This document shows, in pieces, positions 1 to 5,293 of a stretch of DNA of 5,293 bases. The number at the start of each line of letters is the position of its first letter. Within the stretch, counting starts at the first letter, position 1. The stretch is from Rhodospirillales bacterium (GTDB taxonomy: Bacteria > Pseudomonadota > Alphaproteobacteria > Acetobacterales > Acetobacteraceae): contig JAGXAV010000189.1 in assembly GCA_018971455.1 (NCBI GenBank), positions 1 to 5,293 of the forward strand, given 5' to 3'. The notes below the pieces were generated by a model that saw nothing but the letters and a program-made list of their open reading frames with translations, was not told the origin of the DNA and searched no databases. The position numbers were made by a program, and so were the translations under genes.

Positions 1-43
1 GAAAACACCGAGCTAAGGCGTTTAATGGTGCAGGAGGCGGGCC

Positions 44-181
44 ATGGAGAGTCGGCGGTTCACGCGCGAGTTCGAGGTTGTGGCGGTCAAGCAGGCGGCG
101 CGCGATCTAGCGGTAGTCGGGGCGATCCATAGCGAGAGAATAATGAAGGGCGATCGGAAGGTCCTTCACTTGTTGGCTTAA
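44..181 (+). pseudogene. IS3-family transposase OrfA remnant (N-terminus only)
   Basis: This 45-codon frame begins MESRRFTREFEVVAVKQ, the usual opening of IS3-family OrfA proteins, which bind the insertion-sequence ends through an N-terminal helix-turn-helix. A Shine-Dalgarno sequence (GGAGG, 33-37) sits six bases before the ATG and supports this start. After AVKQ the frame runs straight into AARDL. In typical relatives these two blocks are separated by roughly ten residues (of the type VRERGVSVAQ), so a short in-frame deletion is likely. After AARDLAV the similarity stops and the frame ends at a TAA. An intact OrfA is about 90-100 residues, and no OrfB integrase or inverted repeat is visible nearby. 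It is therefore a dead fragment. The family call rests on remembered consensus, not on a search. Confidence 0.5.
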
Positions 182-210
182 ATTACGGAAGGCTGCCGTC
201 AGGCTGAGGC

Positions 211-1104
211 GTGGCCTTAATCCGTCAACTTGTAAAGTTCGACACCCCGCGCATTCAAGACGCGCACGTGGCCGTGAAAGCTGTGACGCTTTTTACAGTC
301 CTCCAACAGCGCCCCAGGCACGGAAAATCTTCCGCTCTACGAGTGGACGAGGGCGACGATCAATACGAGGGAGAGGATCATCTCTTTTGGTCGGGGGACG
401 TCGAAGGGTGCTTGGCGACATCGAAGAGTTTGTCACGGGGCATCGCGAGCATTCGTCGTTAGATGTCGATCGCGTTCTGGCGACTGTTCTGTTCACGGAC
501 ATTGTAGACTCAACTCGTCTTGCCAGCGCTATAGGCGATCAACCCTGGCGGCATGCTGGACAATCACGACCAACTCGCAAGGCAGACCGTCGAGAAGCAT
601 CGCGGCAAATTAATCAAGACAACTGGCGACGGCATTCTTGCGACCTTCGATGGCCCAGCCCGAGCTATCAAATGCGCGATCTCTTTCGGCGCGGCAGCAA
701 AACAGATCGGTTTGCCAGCTCGGGCCGGTCTCCACACCGACGAGGTCGAGGCGAGAGGCACCGACATTGGTGGAATTGCTGTTCACGCTGCCGCTCGGGT
801 GATGGCGCAATCTCGGCCAGGCGAGGTCTTGGTATCCAGAGTTGTCAGCGACTTGGTGGCAGGGGCAGGCCTGAAGTTCACAGACCGTGGATCGTATGAA
901 CTCAAGGGTCTGCCAGAACGGTGGGATGTTTGCCGCATCGGTCTAGAACGTGGGACGCCTGTTAGCGGCCCATTGCCGCGCCATCAGATCTTCGGCAGCG
1001 CCCCCAACGAGAGGAGTCTTCAGGCGCAGCGCGCCGATGGTTACATCAAGTATGCCGGCAATTTGCGGTCAGGCTGCCTTTTGGTCGAGCCCGATCATTT
1101 TTGA
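211..1104 (+). pseudogene. Frameshifted class III adenylate/guanylate cyclase with hydrolase-like N-terminal remnant
   Basis: Intact relatives make cAMP or cGMP from a nucleoside triphosphate and often carry an alpha/beta-hydrolase domain before the cyclase domain. Three frame segments are needed here. Positions up to about 405 encode YEGEDHLFWSGDVEG, resembling the end of the hydrolase domain. From about 408 to 551 another frame encodes the linker LGDIEEFVTG and the cyclase start VLATVLFTDIVDST, with a metal-binding Asp. From 553 the first frame resumes with MLDNHDQLA, then TTGDGILATFDGPARA (second metal Asp), RAGLHT, GGIAVHAAARV, PGEVLVS and ELKGLPERW. A one-base loss near 403-408 and a two-base loss at 551-553 explain the changes. 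The TAG at 460-462 blocks the first frame between them. His replaces the usual Asn in the AVHAAARV motif, which I believe is common in this subfamily. The sequence before about 360 is only weakly hydrolase-like, so the true 5' end is uncertain. Similarity ends near 935 and the frame runs on to 1104, overlapping the next gene's tail. Confidence 0.75.
942..1068. other. Junction between cyclase relic and hydrolase gene, no recognised gene
   Basis: This stretch lies between the end of cyclase similarity and the hydrolase stop codon. On the plus strand it is only the unrecognised tail of the cyclase frame. On the minus strand, the hydrolase's frame stays open for about 40 codons after its TGA (PQIAGILDVTIGALRLK and onward) before a TAG near 950. 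I do not recognise that peptide and see no start codon with a ribosome binding site for it. No hairpin followed by a T-run was seen, so no terminator is called for either converging gene. Confidence 0.35.
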
Positions 1105-2019
1105 CGCATTGGTCGCGACCATCTTGTGGATGTCGTCGTCGCTGTAGCCAAGGTCCATGCAGAGCGCCACGCCGCGGCGGAAACCTTCGAGCGGCGAGAA
1201 TACGCCGACCTGGCCCAGATCGGAGCAGATCACGGTTTGCTCGAGGCCTGCCGCTTCGATCTGGTGGCGGAGGTCTTCGGCGTTGGCCACCTTGAACTTC
1301 GAACCTTCCAGGAACATGCAGATCGAATGTTCCACAAAAGCTCCCATCGCAGCGATGCCCTTGACATCGTTCAGGCTGGCACCGACGATTTCTTCGGGGT
1401 GGGTAAAAGCCAGCCGCTTGACGCCGCGGCGTTTGGCTTCTTCAAAAATGACCCAGGTCTCGCTGACATGGAGGTGGCCGCTTGCGAGCAGCATGTCATT
1501 CTTGGCGATCACATCCAGCACTTCCTTGACCGAGTCGAGAACCTTCTTGTTGGAATCGAGCACCGGTACGGCGGTCGCGTGCCGCATCTTCGAGGTCGAG
1601 GCCGGGTGCGCGAAGCTGGCGTTCTTTTCCCAGCGCAGATGGTTTTCGGCCGCCAGCGTCGGCATCCACACGGTCTTGCCGCCCATCGCTGCCGTGTGCT
1701 CGACCGCGTAGGGGTTGATGCCGCCGACAACATTGTTGAGCACGATGCCGGAGAAGATCTTCGTGCGCAGCTCTGGATAATGTTTGGTGATAAGCTGCGC
1801 GGTGGCAACGCCGGCATAGTCGTGGTCCTTGGTGACGACAGCGGCAAAGCCGGCTTCCGAGAGCTGCCGGACGAGGTCGAGATGATCGATGGCGCGCGGT
1901 GCAATCGAAGGGCCGCTGTGGACGTGCGGATCGATTGCGCCCTTCAATATCTTGTCGATGCGCGCTTCGCGAGCCGCTGAATTGGCCGCTGCCTTGTCCG
2001 CCACCTTAGTGCCGCTCAT
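1069..2019 (-). CDS. DUF6282 / amidohydrolase-like metal-dependent hydrolase
   Basis: This 316-residue protein looks like a TIM-barrel metal-dependent hydrolase of the DUF6282 group, related to the amidohydrolase superfamily; its substrate is unknown. The first-strand metal motif DPHVH is at residues 30-34. Further candidate ligands are K64/H66 (TKDHDY), H182/H184 (SGHLH), H207 (FTHPEE) and D267 (CSDLGQ), spaced as expected around a barrel. The C-terminal NASKMIGLD resembles the NPARLLGL-type end of many amidohydrolases. There is no signal peptide, so it is probably cytoplasmic. The ATG start has a good ribosome binding site (GGGAGAG) five bases upstream. It lies 43 bases downstream of the IclR gene on the same strand with no visible terminator between, so the two are probably co-transcribed. 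Its last 36 bases overlap the convergent cyclase relic. The superfamily call is firm; the DUF6282 name is from memory. Confidence 0.87.
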   Translation of the reverse strand: MSGTKVADKAAANSAAREARIDKILKGAIDPHVHSGPSIAPRAIDHLDLVRQLSEAGFAAVVTKDHDYAGVATAQLITKHYPELRTKIFSGIVLNNVVGGINPYAVEHTAAMGGKTVWMPTLAAENHLRWEKNASFAHPASTSKMRHATAVPVLDSNKKVLDSVKEVLDVIAKNDMLLASGHLHVSETWVIFEEAKRRGVKRLAFTHPEEIVGASLNDVKGIAAMGAFVEHSICMFLEGSKFKVANAEDLRHQIEAAGLEQTVICSDLGQVGVFSPLEGFRRGVALCMDLGYSDDDIHKMVATNASKMIGLDQKAA

Positions 2020-2024
2020 TACTG

Positions 2025-2031
2025 CTCTCCC
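2025..2031 (-). promoter_or_regulatory. Ribosome binding site of the hydrolase gene
   Basis: Read on the minus strand, GGGAGAG lies five bases before the ATG at 2017-2019, inside a purine-rich leader. It fixes the start of the hydrolase and shows that the gene is translated independently of the upstream IclR gene. Confidence 0.7.
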
Positions 2032-2062
2032 TTCTCTTTTTGAGGCGCTTCGCGGCCTGTCA

Positions 2063-2884
2063 TCACGCAGTCTTCTGCCGGATGCGACCGTGCCCGAGCA
2101 GCCGAGAGATATGTCCCGCCGCAGCCTTCAGCGCCGCAACGCTCTTGGCATCGATGTTGGCGGGCAGGAACTGGATCGAACCGACCAGCGCCAGCGCGCC
2201 GGCGCAAAAATCCTTTTCATCGAAGATCGGGGCAGCGACCGCATTGATGCCGAGCATGGCCTGCTCCGGCGCGGTCGCAAAACCTTCCCTCGCGACGCGG
2301 GCAAGTTCCTGCTCGATCGCCTTGCGATCGGTCACCGTTTGCGGCGTGGAAGAGGGCAAGGCGCGCGACAGCACGCGCTCGCGCATGGCGGGCGGTGCAA
2401 AGGCCAGCAGCACCTTGCCTTGCGCGGAAGAATGAAACGGCAATTCGCTGCCGGGCCGCACGCCGATTTCGATCGCCGCCGTGCCGCCGACCATGCTCAG
2501 CACCAGCGCGCCGCGCGGGGAGATTTCCGACAGCACCACCGAATGGCCGAGCAGATCGCGCAGTTCGCGCATCGGCCCTGAAGCAAGCTGAATGAGATCG
2601 GCCTTGGGCGCGTAGTGGGCAAGCAGGCGGCTGCGCGGCCCGCGCGAGTAGCGCGTCGTCGCTGGATTTTGCACGAGATAGCCGCGCTCAACGAGCGTCA
2701 GCAAATGACGGTGCACGGAGCCCTTGGTGAGGTGAAGTCGCTCGGCAATTTGCGTCACCCCAAGCTCTTCATCGGAGAAGGCGACCGCCTCCAGGACATC
2801 GAGCGCTACCTGCACCGAGCGCACCCCGCCGTCCAGCCGCTCCTCAGGCATCGCCGGTACTTCCGCTTTTGTTTTCAAAGACAA
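2063..2884 (-). CDS. IclR-family transcriptional regulator
   Basis: This 273-residue protein has the normal size and layout of IclR regulators, which bind DNA as dimers or tetramers and respond to small, often aromatic or carboxylic, metabolites. The winged helix-turn-helix covers about residues 20-80, with VTQIAERLHLTKGSVHRHL at 43-61 and the wing ERGYLVQ at 66-72. The effector domain follows, with the family marks HSSAQGKVLLAF (151-162), GFATAPEQ (201-208) and GINAVAAPIFD (212-222). The listed start is TTG at 2882-2884. A second TTG (2876-2878) sits eight bases after GGGG and is as likely; an ATG at 2849-2851 has weaker support. All retain the whole DNA-binding domain. It is divergent from the cupin gene and upstream of the hydrolase, the usual place for a local regulator that controls the neighbouring catabolic genes and itself. 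Confidence 0.93.
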   Translation of the reverse strand: MSLKTKAEVPAMPEERLDGGVRSVQVALDVLEAVAFSDEELGVTQIAERLHLTKGSVHRHLLTLVERGYLVQNPATTRYSRGPRSRLLAHYAPKADLIQLASGPMRELRDLLGHSVVLSEISPRGALVLSMVGGTAAIEIGVRPGSELPFHSSAQGKVLLAFAPPAMRERVLSRALPSSTPQTVTDRKAIEQELARVAREGFATAPEQAMLGINAVAAPIFDEKDFCAGALALVGSIQFLPANIDAKSVAALKAAAGHISRLLGHGRIRQKTA

Positions 2885-2939
2885 ATCCCCGTTGCTGGGC
2901 GGCTGCGCGCGCCGATTGGCGGCGTTTCCAAGATTCGTA

Positions 2940-2949
2940 TTGACGTCAA
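2940..2949. repeat. Perfect 10-base palindrome TTGACGTCAA
   Basis: TTGACGTCAA reads the same on both strands and lies in the gap between the divergent IclR and cupin genes. Its left part doubles as the -35 element of the proposed cupin promoter. It could be a binding site for a dimeric regulator, or the symmetry may be coincidental. Confidence 0.4.
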
Positions 2950-2967
2950 CGAGTGTATCGATATACA
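2940..2967 (+). promoter_or_regulatory. Putative sigma-70 promoter for the cupin-MFS genes
   Basis: TTGACG (2940-2945, five of six consensus bases) is separated by 16 bases from TATACA (2962-2967, four of six). This predicts a transcript starting near 2974, about 68 bases before the cupin ATG. It is the best promoter-like pair I saw in the gap facing the cupin. No comparably good pair was found for the IclR direction. Confidence 0.45.
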
Positions 2968-2978
2968 GAACAATGTAT
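2954..2978. promoter_or_regulatory. Putative IclR operator: TGTAT/ATACA half-site cluster
   Basis: TGTAT (2954-2958), ATACA (2963-2967) and TGTAT (2974-2978) form two overlapping inverted repeats, with spacers of four and six bases. The two TGTATC direct repeats are 20 bases apart, about two helical turns. The middle contains the palindrome TATCGATA (2956-2963). The cluster covers the proposed -10 element and start point of the cupin promoter, where bound protein could block transcription. IclR proteins commonly bind such imperfect palindromes beside their own gene. Binding here is inferred. Confidence 0.42.
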
Positions 2979-3029
2979 CACGCTCGCGAACAGCGGGCAA
3001 CCTCTAAATCGAACAGGCAGCGGCACCAC

Positions 3030-3035
3030 GGAGGA
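3030..3035 (+). promoter_or_regulatory. Ribosome binding site deciding the cupin start
   Basis: GGAGGA ends six bases before the ATG at 3042. It selects this start over in-frame codons further upstream (from 2892), which would put the start inside the proposed promoter and operator. Confidence 0.8.
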
Positions 3036-3041
3036 CAGCAC

Positions 3042-3902
3042 ATGAGCGAAGCGATGCGCGCTGCGACCCACGCCCGGCATTACGCGGAGCCGCCGCAACA
3101 GACCGATGCCGATGGCTCGCGCCACTGGATCACGCGCGCGGCAAACTTTCTGACCGTGGTCAGTCGTGCCGAAGAGGGCGCCGTGCTCGCGCGCAACAAT
3201 CCGGACGAACACATGGTGTTGCTGCCGCCGGGCACTGAAGTCACCGCCGAAGCCGGCGGCGAGCGCGTCGAGAGCCAGGGCAACAGCCTGATCATCGTGC
3301 CGCCGGGCGAGAGCCGCATCAAAGTGAGAAAAGCGGGCATGGTGGCGCGCGTGTTTTCCAAGCGCGCCGAGGATCTGGCGAAGGCGGCGGTGAATGCTTC
3401 GACCTATGCCGATGGCGCGCCTGAGGTCGCCGACTTGAAGCCCTGGCCCGATCCGACCAACGGTTTTCGCCTGCGACACTACGATCTCGGCAAGGCCGAG
3501 AGCCCCGATCCGTCACCCCTGAAGATGCGCGTGTTTCGTTCGACCAATCTGATGGTCAACATCTTCATGCCCTGGCAGAAGCGCCGCGACGAGACGAAAC
3601 TCTCTCCGCACAGCCACGAGGATTTCGAGCAGATCTCTCTCAGCATGGAAGGCGCGTTCGTGCATCACCTGCGCTATCCGTGGGCGGGTGACAAGACGCG
3701 CTGGCGCCCGGACGAGCATGCGCACTACGAGACCAGCCCGTCGGTGCTGGTGATCCCGGCGCGCGTGCTCCACACCACGCAGGATGTTGGCGAAGGCTCC
3801 ACCTGGCTGATCGATGTGTTCGGGCCGCCGCGGATGGATTTCTCGTCAAGGCCGGGCTTTGTGCTGAATGCCGCCGACTATCCGACGCCGGCCGCGAACT
3901 GA
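3042..3902 (+). CDS. Two-domain cupin protein
   Basis: This 286-residue protein appears to be a bicupin. The C-terminal cupin carries a metal site: SPHSHEDFEQ at residues 188-197 gives H190, H192 and E196, and PARVLH at 239-244 gives H244. This matches the HxH-x3-E plus distant His pattern used to hold Fe, Mn, Ni or Zn. The N-terminal cupin (about 35-105) keeps the shape, with LLPPGTEV, NSLIIVPPGE and IKV, but lacks the histidine pairs, so it is probably structural. Metal cupins include dioxygenases, isomerases and decarboxylases acting on small acids and phenolics; which applies here cannot be told. There is no signal peptide. The gene is transcribed away from the IclR gene and is followed after 79 bases by a permease, so a role in metabolising the imported compound is inferred. 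Confidence 0.9.
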   Translation: MSEAMRAATHARHYAEPPQQTDADGSRHWITRAANFLTVVSRAEEGAVLARNNPDEHMVLLPPGTEVTAEAGGERVESQGNSLIIVPPGESRIKVRKAGMVARVFSKRAEDLAKAAVNASTYADGAPEVADLKPWPDPTNGFRLRHYDLGKAESPDPSPLKMRVFRSTNLMVNIFMPWQKRRDETKLSPHSHEDFEQISLSMEGAFVHHLRYPWAGDKTRWRPDEHAHYETSPSVLVIPARVLHTTQDVGEGSTWLIDVFGPPRMDFSSRPGFVLNAADYPTPAAN

Positions 3903-3914
3903 ATTTGGAAGATT

Positions 3915-3937
3915 CCGCGAGGCTAAATGCCCGCGTG
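3915..3937 (+). other. Hairpin in the cupin-permease gap
   Basis: CCGCGAGGC, the loop TAAAT and GCCCGCGTG can fold into a GC-rich stem of about eight pairs with single-base bulges at A3920 and T3936. It starts 13 bases after the cupin stop. No T-run follows, so it is not a classical intrinsic terminator. It might protect the cupin mRNA end or lower read-through into the permease gene. Function is unproven. Confidence 0.35.
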
Positions 3938-3972
3938 GCGCAACGACGCCTTTCACAATTGGGGAAGCCCAG

Positions 3973-3977
3973 GGAGG
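3973..3977 (+). promoter_or_regulatory. Ribosome binding site of the MFS gene
   Basis: GGAGG within AGGGAGGG precedes two adjacent ATG codons (3982 and 3985) by four and seven bases. The spacing favours the second ATG; either start changes the protein by one residue. Confidence 0.75.
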
Positions 3978-3981
3978 GCTC

Positions 3982-5293
3982 ATGATGTCTCAGTTTTTCA
4001 CGCCGGCATCTTTTGCTTCGGATCAGGAGGCCGCCGCGTATAACCGCGCCGCCTGGAAGCTCATTCCATTCCTGCTCATTCTCTACATCATTTCGTTCCT
4101 GGACCGCGTCAATGTCGGTTTCGCGAAACTCCAGATGAGCGCGGATATCGGCCTGTCGGACGCGGTGTTCGGCCTGGGGGCGGGGATCTTTTTTATCGGT
4201 TATGCGGCCTGCGAAATTCCGAGCAATCTTCTGTTGCAGCGCTTCGGCGCGCGGATCTGGATTTCGCGCATTCTCGTGGTATGGGGCATCATTTCGGTAT
4301 GCTTCATGTTTGTCACCACGCCGACGCAATTCCTCACCCTGCGCTTTCTGCTCGGCATTGCGGAAGCCGGCTTCTATCCGGGCATCGTGCTGTACCTGAC
4401 CTACTGGTTTCCCGGAAAGCTGCGCTCGCAGGTCTGCGCGCTATTCTTCATCGGCATTCCCATCGCAGGACTGATCGGCGCGCCCCTCTCCGGCTTCATC
4501 ATGAAGACGATGGCAGGTAGCGCCGGCTTTGCCGGATGGCAATGGCTGTTCCTGCTGGAAGGCACGCCCGCGATCATCGGCGGCATCGTCACCTTCTTCT
4601 ATCTCTCGAACGGCCCGAAAGACGCGACTTGGCTGACGCCTTCCGAGCGCAACATCATCGTGCCGGCGCTCGCCGCCGAAGACGCGACCCATCGCGCCAT
4701 GGGCCATGGCCATCGGCTGGTCGATGCGCTGCTCAGCGGCAAGGTGTGGCTGCTTGCGGTCACCAATTTCACGCTGCTCGGCGGCATCTACGGCATCTCG
4801 TTCTGGATGCCGCAGATCGTGAAGGACCTTGGCGTCAAGGACCTGTTCATCAACGGGCTCGTCAGCTCGATTCCCTTCGCCGTGGCGTGCGTGATGATGA
4901 TCGCGGTCGGCCGCAGCTCCGATCGCACGCGCGAGCGCAAGTGGCACATCATCCTCTCGGCTGCCGTCGGCGCGTTGGGGCTGGTCGGCGGCGCGATGCT
5001 GACGGTAACGCCAGCACTGGCGCTCGGGAGCCTGTCGCTTGGTCTGGGTGGCGCGTTGGCGTCGATCGTGGTGCTGTGGGTGTTGCCGAGCGGGCTGCTC
5101 ACGGGCGCGGCAGCTGCGGGCGGGCTCGCGCTGATGGCAACGATCGGCAATCTCGGCGGCTACGTTGCGCCCTATGTGGTTGGGCTTGCCAAGCAGGCGA
5201 CCGGGCGCACCGACTACGGCCTCTATCTTCTGGCCGCCGCCATGTTCCTCGGCACGCTGCTGGTTCAGCTATTGCCGCGCAACGCCACCATCG
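3982..5293 (+). CDS. MFS transporter, ACS (anion:cation symporter) type, 3' end outside window
   Basis: The frame stays open for 437 codons to the window edge, close to the usual 430-450 of this family, so only the C-terminal tip is missing. It is an inner-membrane permease with about 12 hydrophobic helices. Helix 1 ends in the family mark SFLDRVNVGFAKL (38-50). GAGIFFIGYAACEIPSNLL (66-84) and the loop QRFGARIW (86-93) follow, then the helix 4 motif RFLLGIAEAGFYPG (121-134) and WQWLFLLEG (187-194 region). A charged central loop lies at about 210-250, and GRSSDRTRERKW (310-321) is the second-half loop motif. GTAAAGG-like TGAAAAGGLALMATIGNLGG (374-393) is typical of helices 10-11. ACS permeases move organic anions such as phthalate, tartrate, glucarate or hydroxyphenylacetate with protons. 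The substrate here is unknown. Probably co-transcribed with the cupin gene. Confidence 0.92.
   Translation, partial: MMSQFFTPASFASDQEAAAYNRAAWKLIPFLLILYIISFLDRVNVGFAKLQMSADIGLSDAVFGLGAGIFFIGYAACEIPSNLLLQRFGARIWISRILVVWGIISVCFMFVTTPTQFLTLRFLLGIAEAGFYPGIVLYLTYWFPGKLRSQVCALFFIGIPIAGLIGAPLSGFIMKTMAGSAGFAGWQWLFLLEGTPAIIGGIVTFFYLSNGPKDATWLTPSERNIIVPALAAEDATHRAMGHGHRLVDALLSGKVWLLAVTNFTLLGGIYGISFWMPQIVKDLGVKDLFINGLVSSIPFAVACVMMIAVGRSSDRTRERKWHIILSAAVGALGLVGGAMLTVTPALALGSLSLGLGGALASIVVLWVLPSGLLTGAAAAGGLALMATIGNLGGYVAPYVVGLAKQATGRTDYGLYLLAAAMFLGTLLVQLLPRNATI

Noticed and set aside
403..553. Programmed ribosomal frameshifting in the cyclase gene
   Set aside because: Two shifts in different directions are needed and no slippery heptamer or downstream structure was seen at either point; simple base losses explain the pattern better.
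387..899. 170-residue open frame as a separate gene
   Set aside because: Only its first part (to 551) carries cyclase motifs; after that it is an out-of-frame reading of the conserved cyclase core.
1126..1980. 284-codon plus-strand open frame antisense to the hydrolase
   Set aside because: It lies wholly inside the hydrolase gene, its product shows no recognisable motif, and the minus-strand protein has clear metal-site motifs. Long antisense frames are expected in high-GC coding DNA.
1889..2581. 230-codon plus-strand open frame across the hydrolase start and IclR gene
   Set aside because: The product is Arg/Ala-rich with no family features and spans two well-supported minus-strand genes.
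2892..3041. 50-residue N-terminal extension of the cupin
   Set aside because: It would place coding sequence over the promoter and operator, has no ribosome binding site, and the ATG at 3042 has an ideal GGAGGA.
2946..3479. 177-codon minus-strand open frame antisense to the cupin gene
   Set aside because: It is a shadow of the cupin gene; its Arg/His/Ala-rich product is unrecognisable and it would also cover the promoter region.
3640..4329. 229-codon minus-strand open frame across the cupin end and permease start
   Set aside because: It is antisense to two supported genes and has low-complexity composition.
4441..4947. 168-codon minus-strand open frame inside the permease gene
   Set aside because: The opposite strand encodes clear membrane helices with family motifs; this frame is highly charged and typical of antisense membrane-protein codons.

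Overview
The window looks like chromosomal DNA of an alphaproteobacterium, most likely of the Bradyrhizobium/Rhodopseudomonas group. This is inferred from the high GC, the codon choice and the gene families (IclR regulator, DUF6282-type hydrolase, ACS-type MFS transporter, a cyclase with a hydrolase-like N-terminal part). The genus is not proven by the sequence.

The left fifth (1 to about 1060) is decayed DNA. It starts with a short remnant of an IS3-family transposase OrfA (44-181). A class III adenylate/guanylate cyclase gene follows (about 211-1104). Its reading frame changes twice: a 1-base loss near 403-408 and a 2-base loss at 551-553. The two losses add up to three bases, but a stop codon lies between them (460-462), so no intact protein can be made.

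The rest (1069-5293) is an intact, divergently arranged metabolic cluster. On the minus strand lie an IclR-family regulator (2063-2884) and, 43 bases downstream, a DUF6282/amidohydrolase-like metal-dependent hydrolase (1069-2019). On the plus strand lie a two-domain cupin (3042-3902) and an ACS-type MFS permease (3982 to the window end, cut just short of its usual length). The 157-base gap between the IclR and cupin genes contains a good promoter candidate (TTGACG-16-TATACA). It also carries a perfect 10-base palindrome and three TGTAT/ATACA half-sites, a plausible IclR operator.

Taken together, the cluster reads as a small uptake and catabolism unit: the permease imports a small, probably carboxylated compound, the cupin and the hydrolase act on it, and the IclR protein senses it. 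The substrate cannot be read from the sequence. I see no tRNA, rRNA, CRISPR array or complete mobile element.
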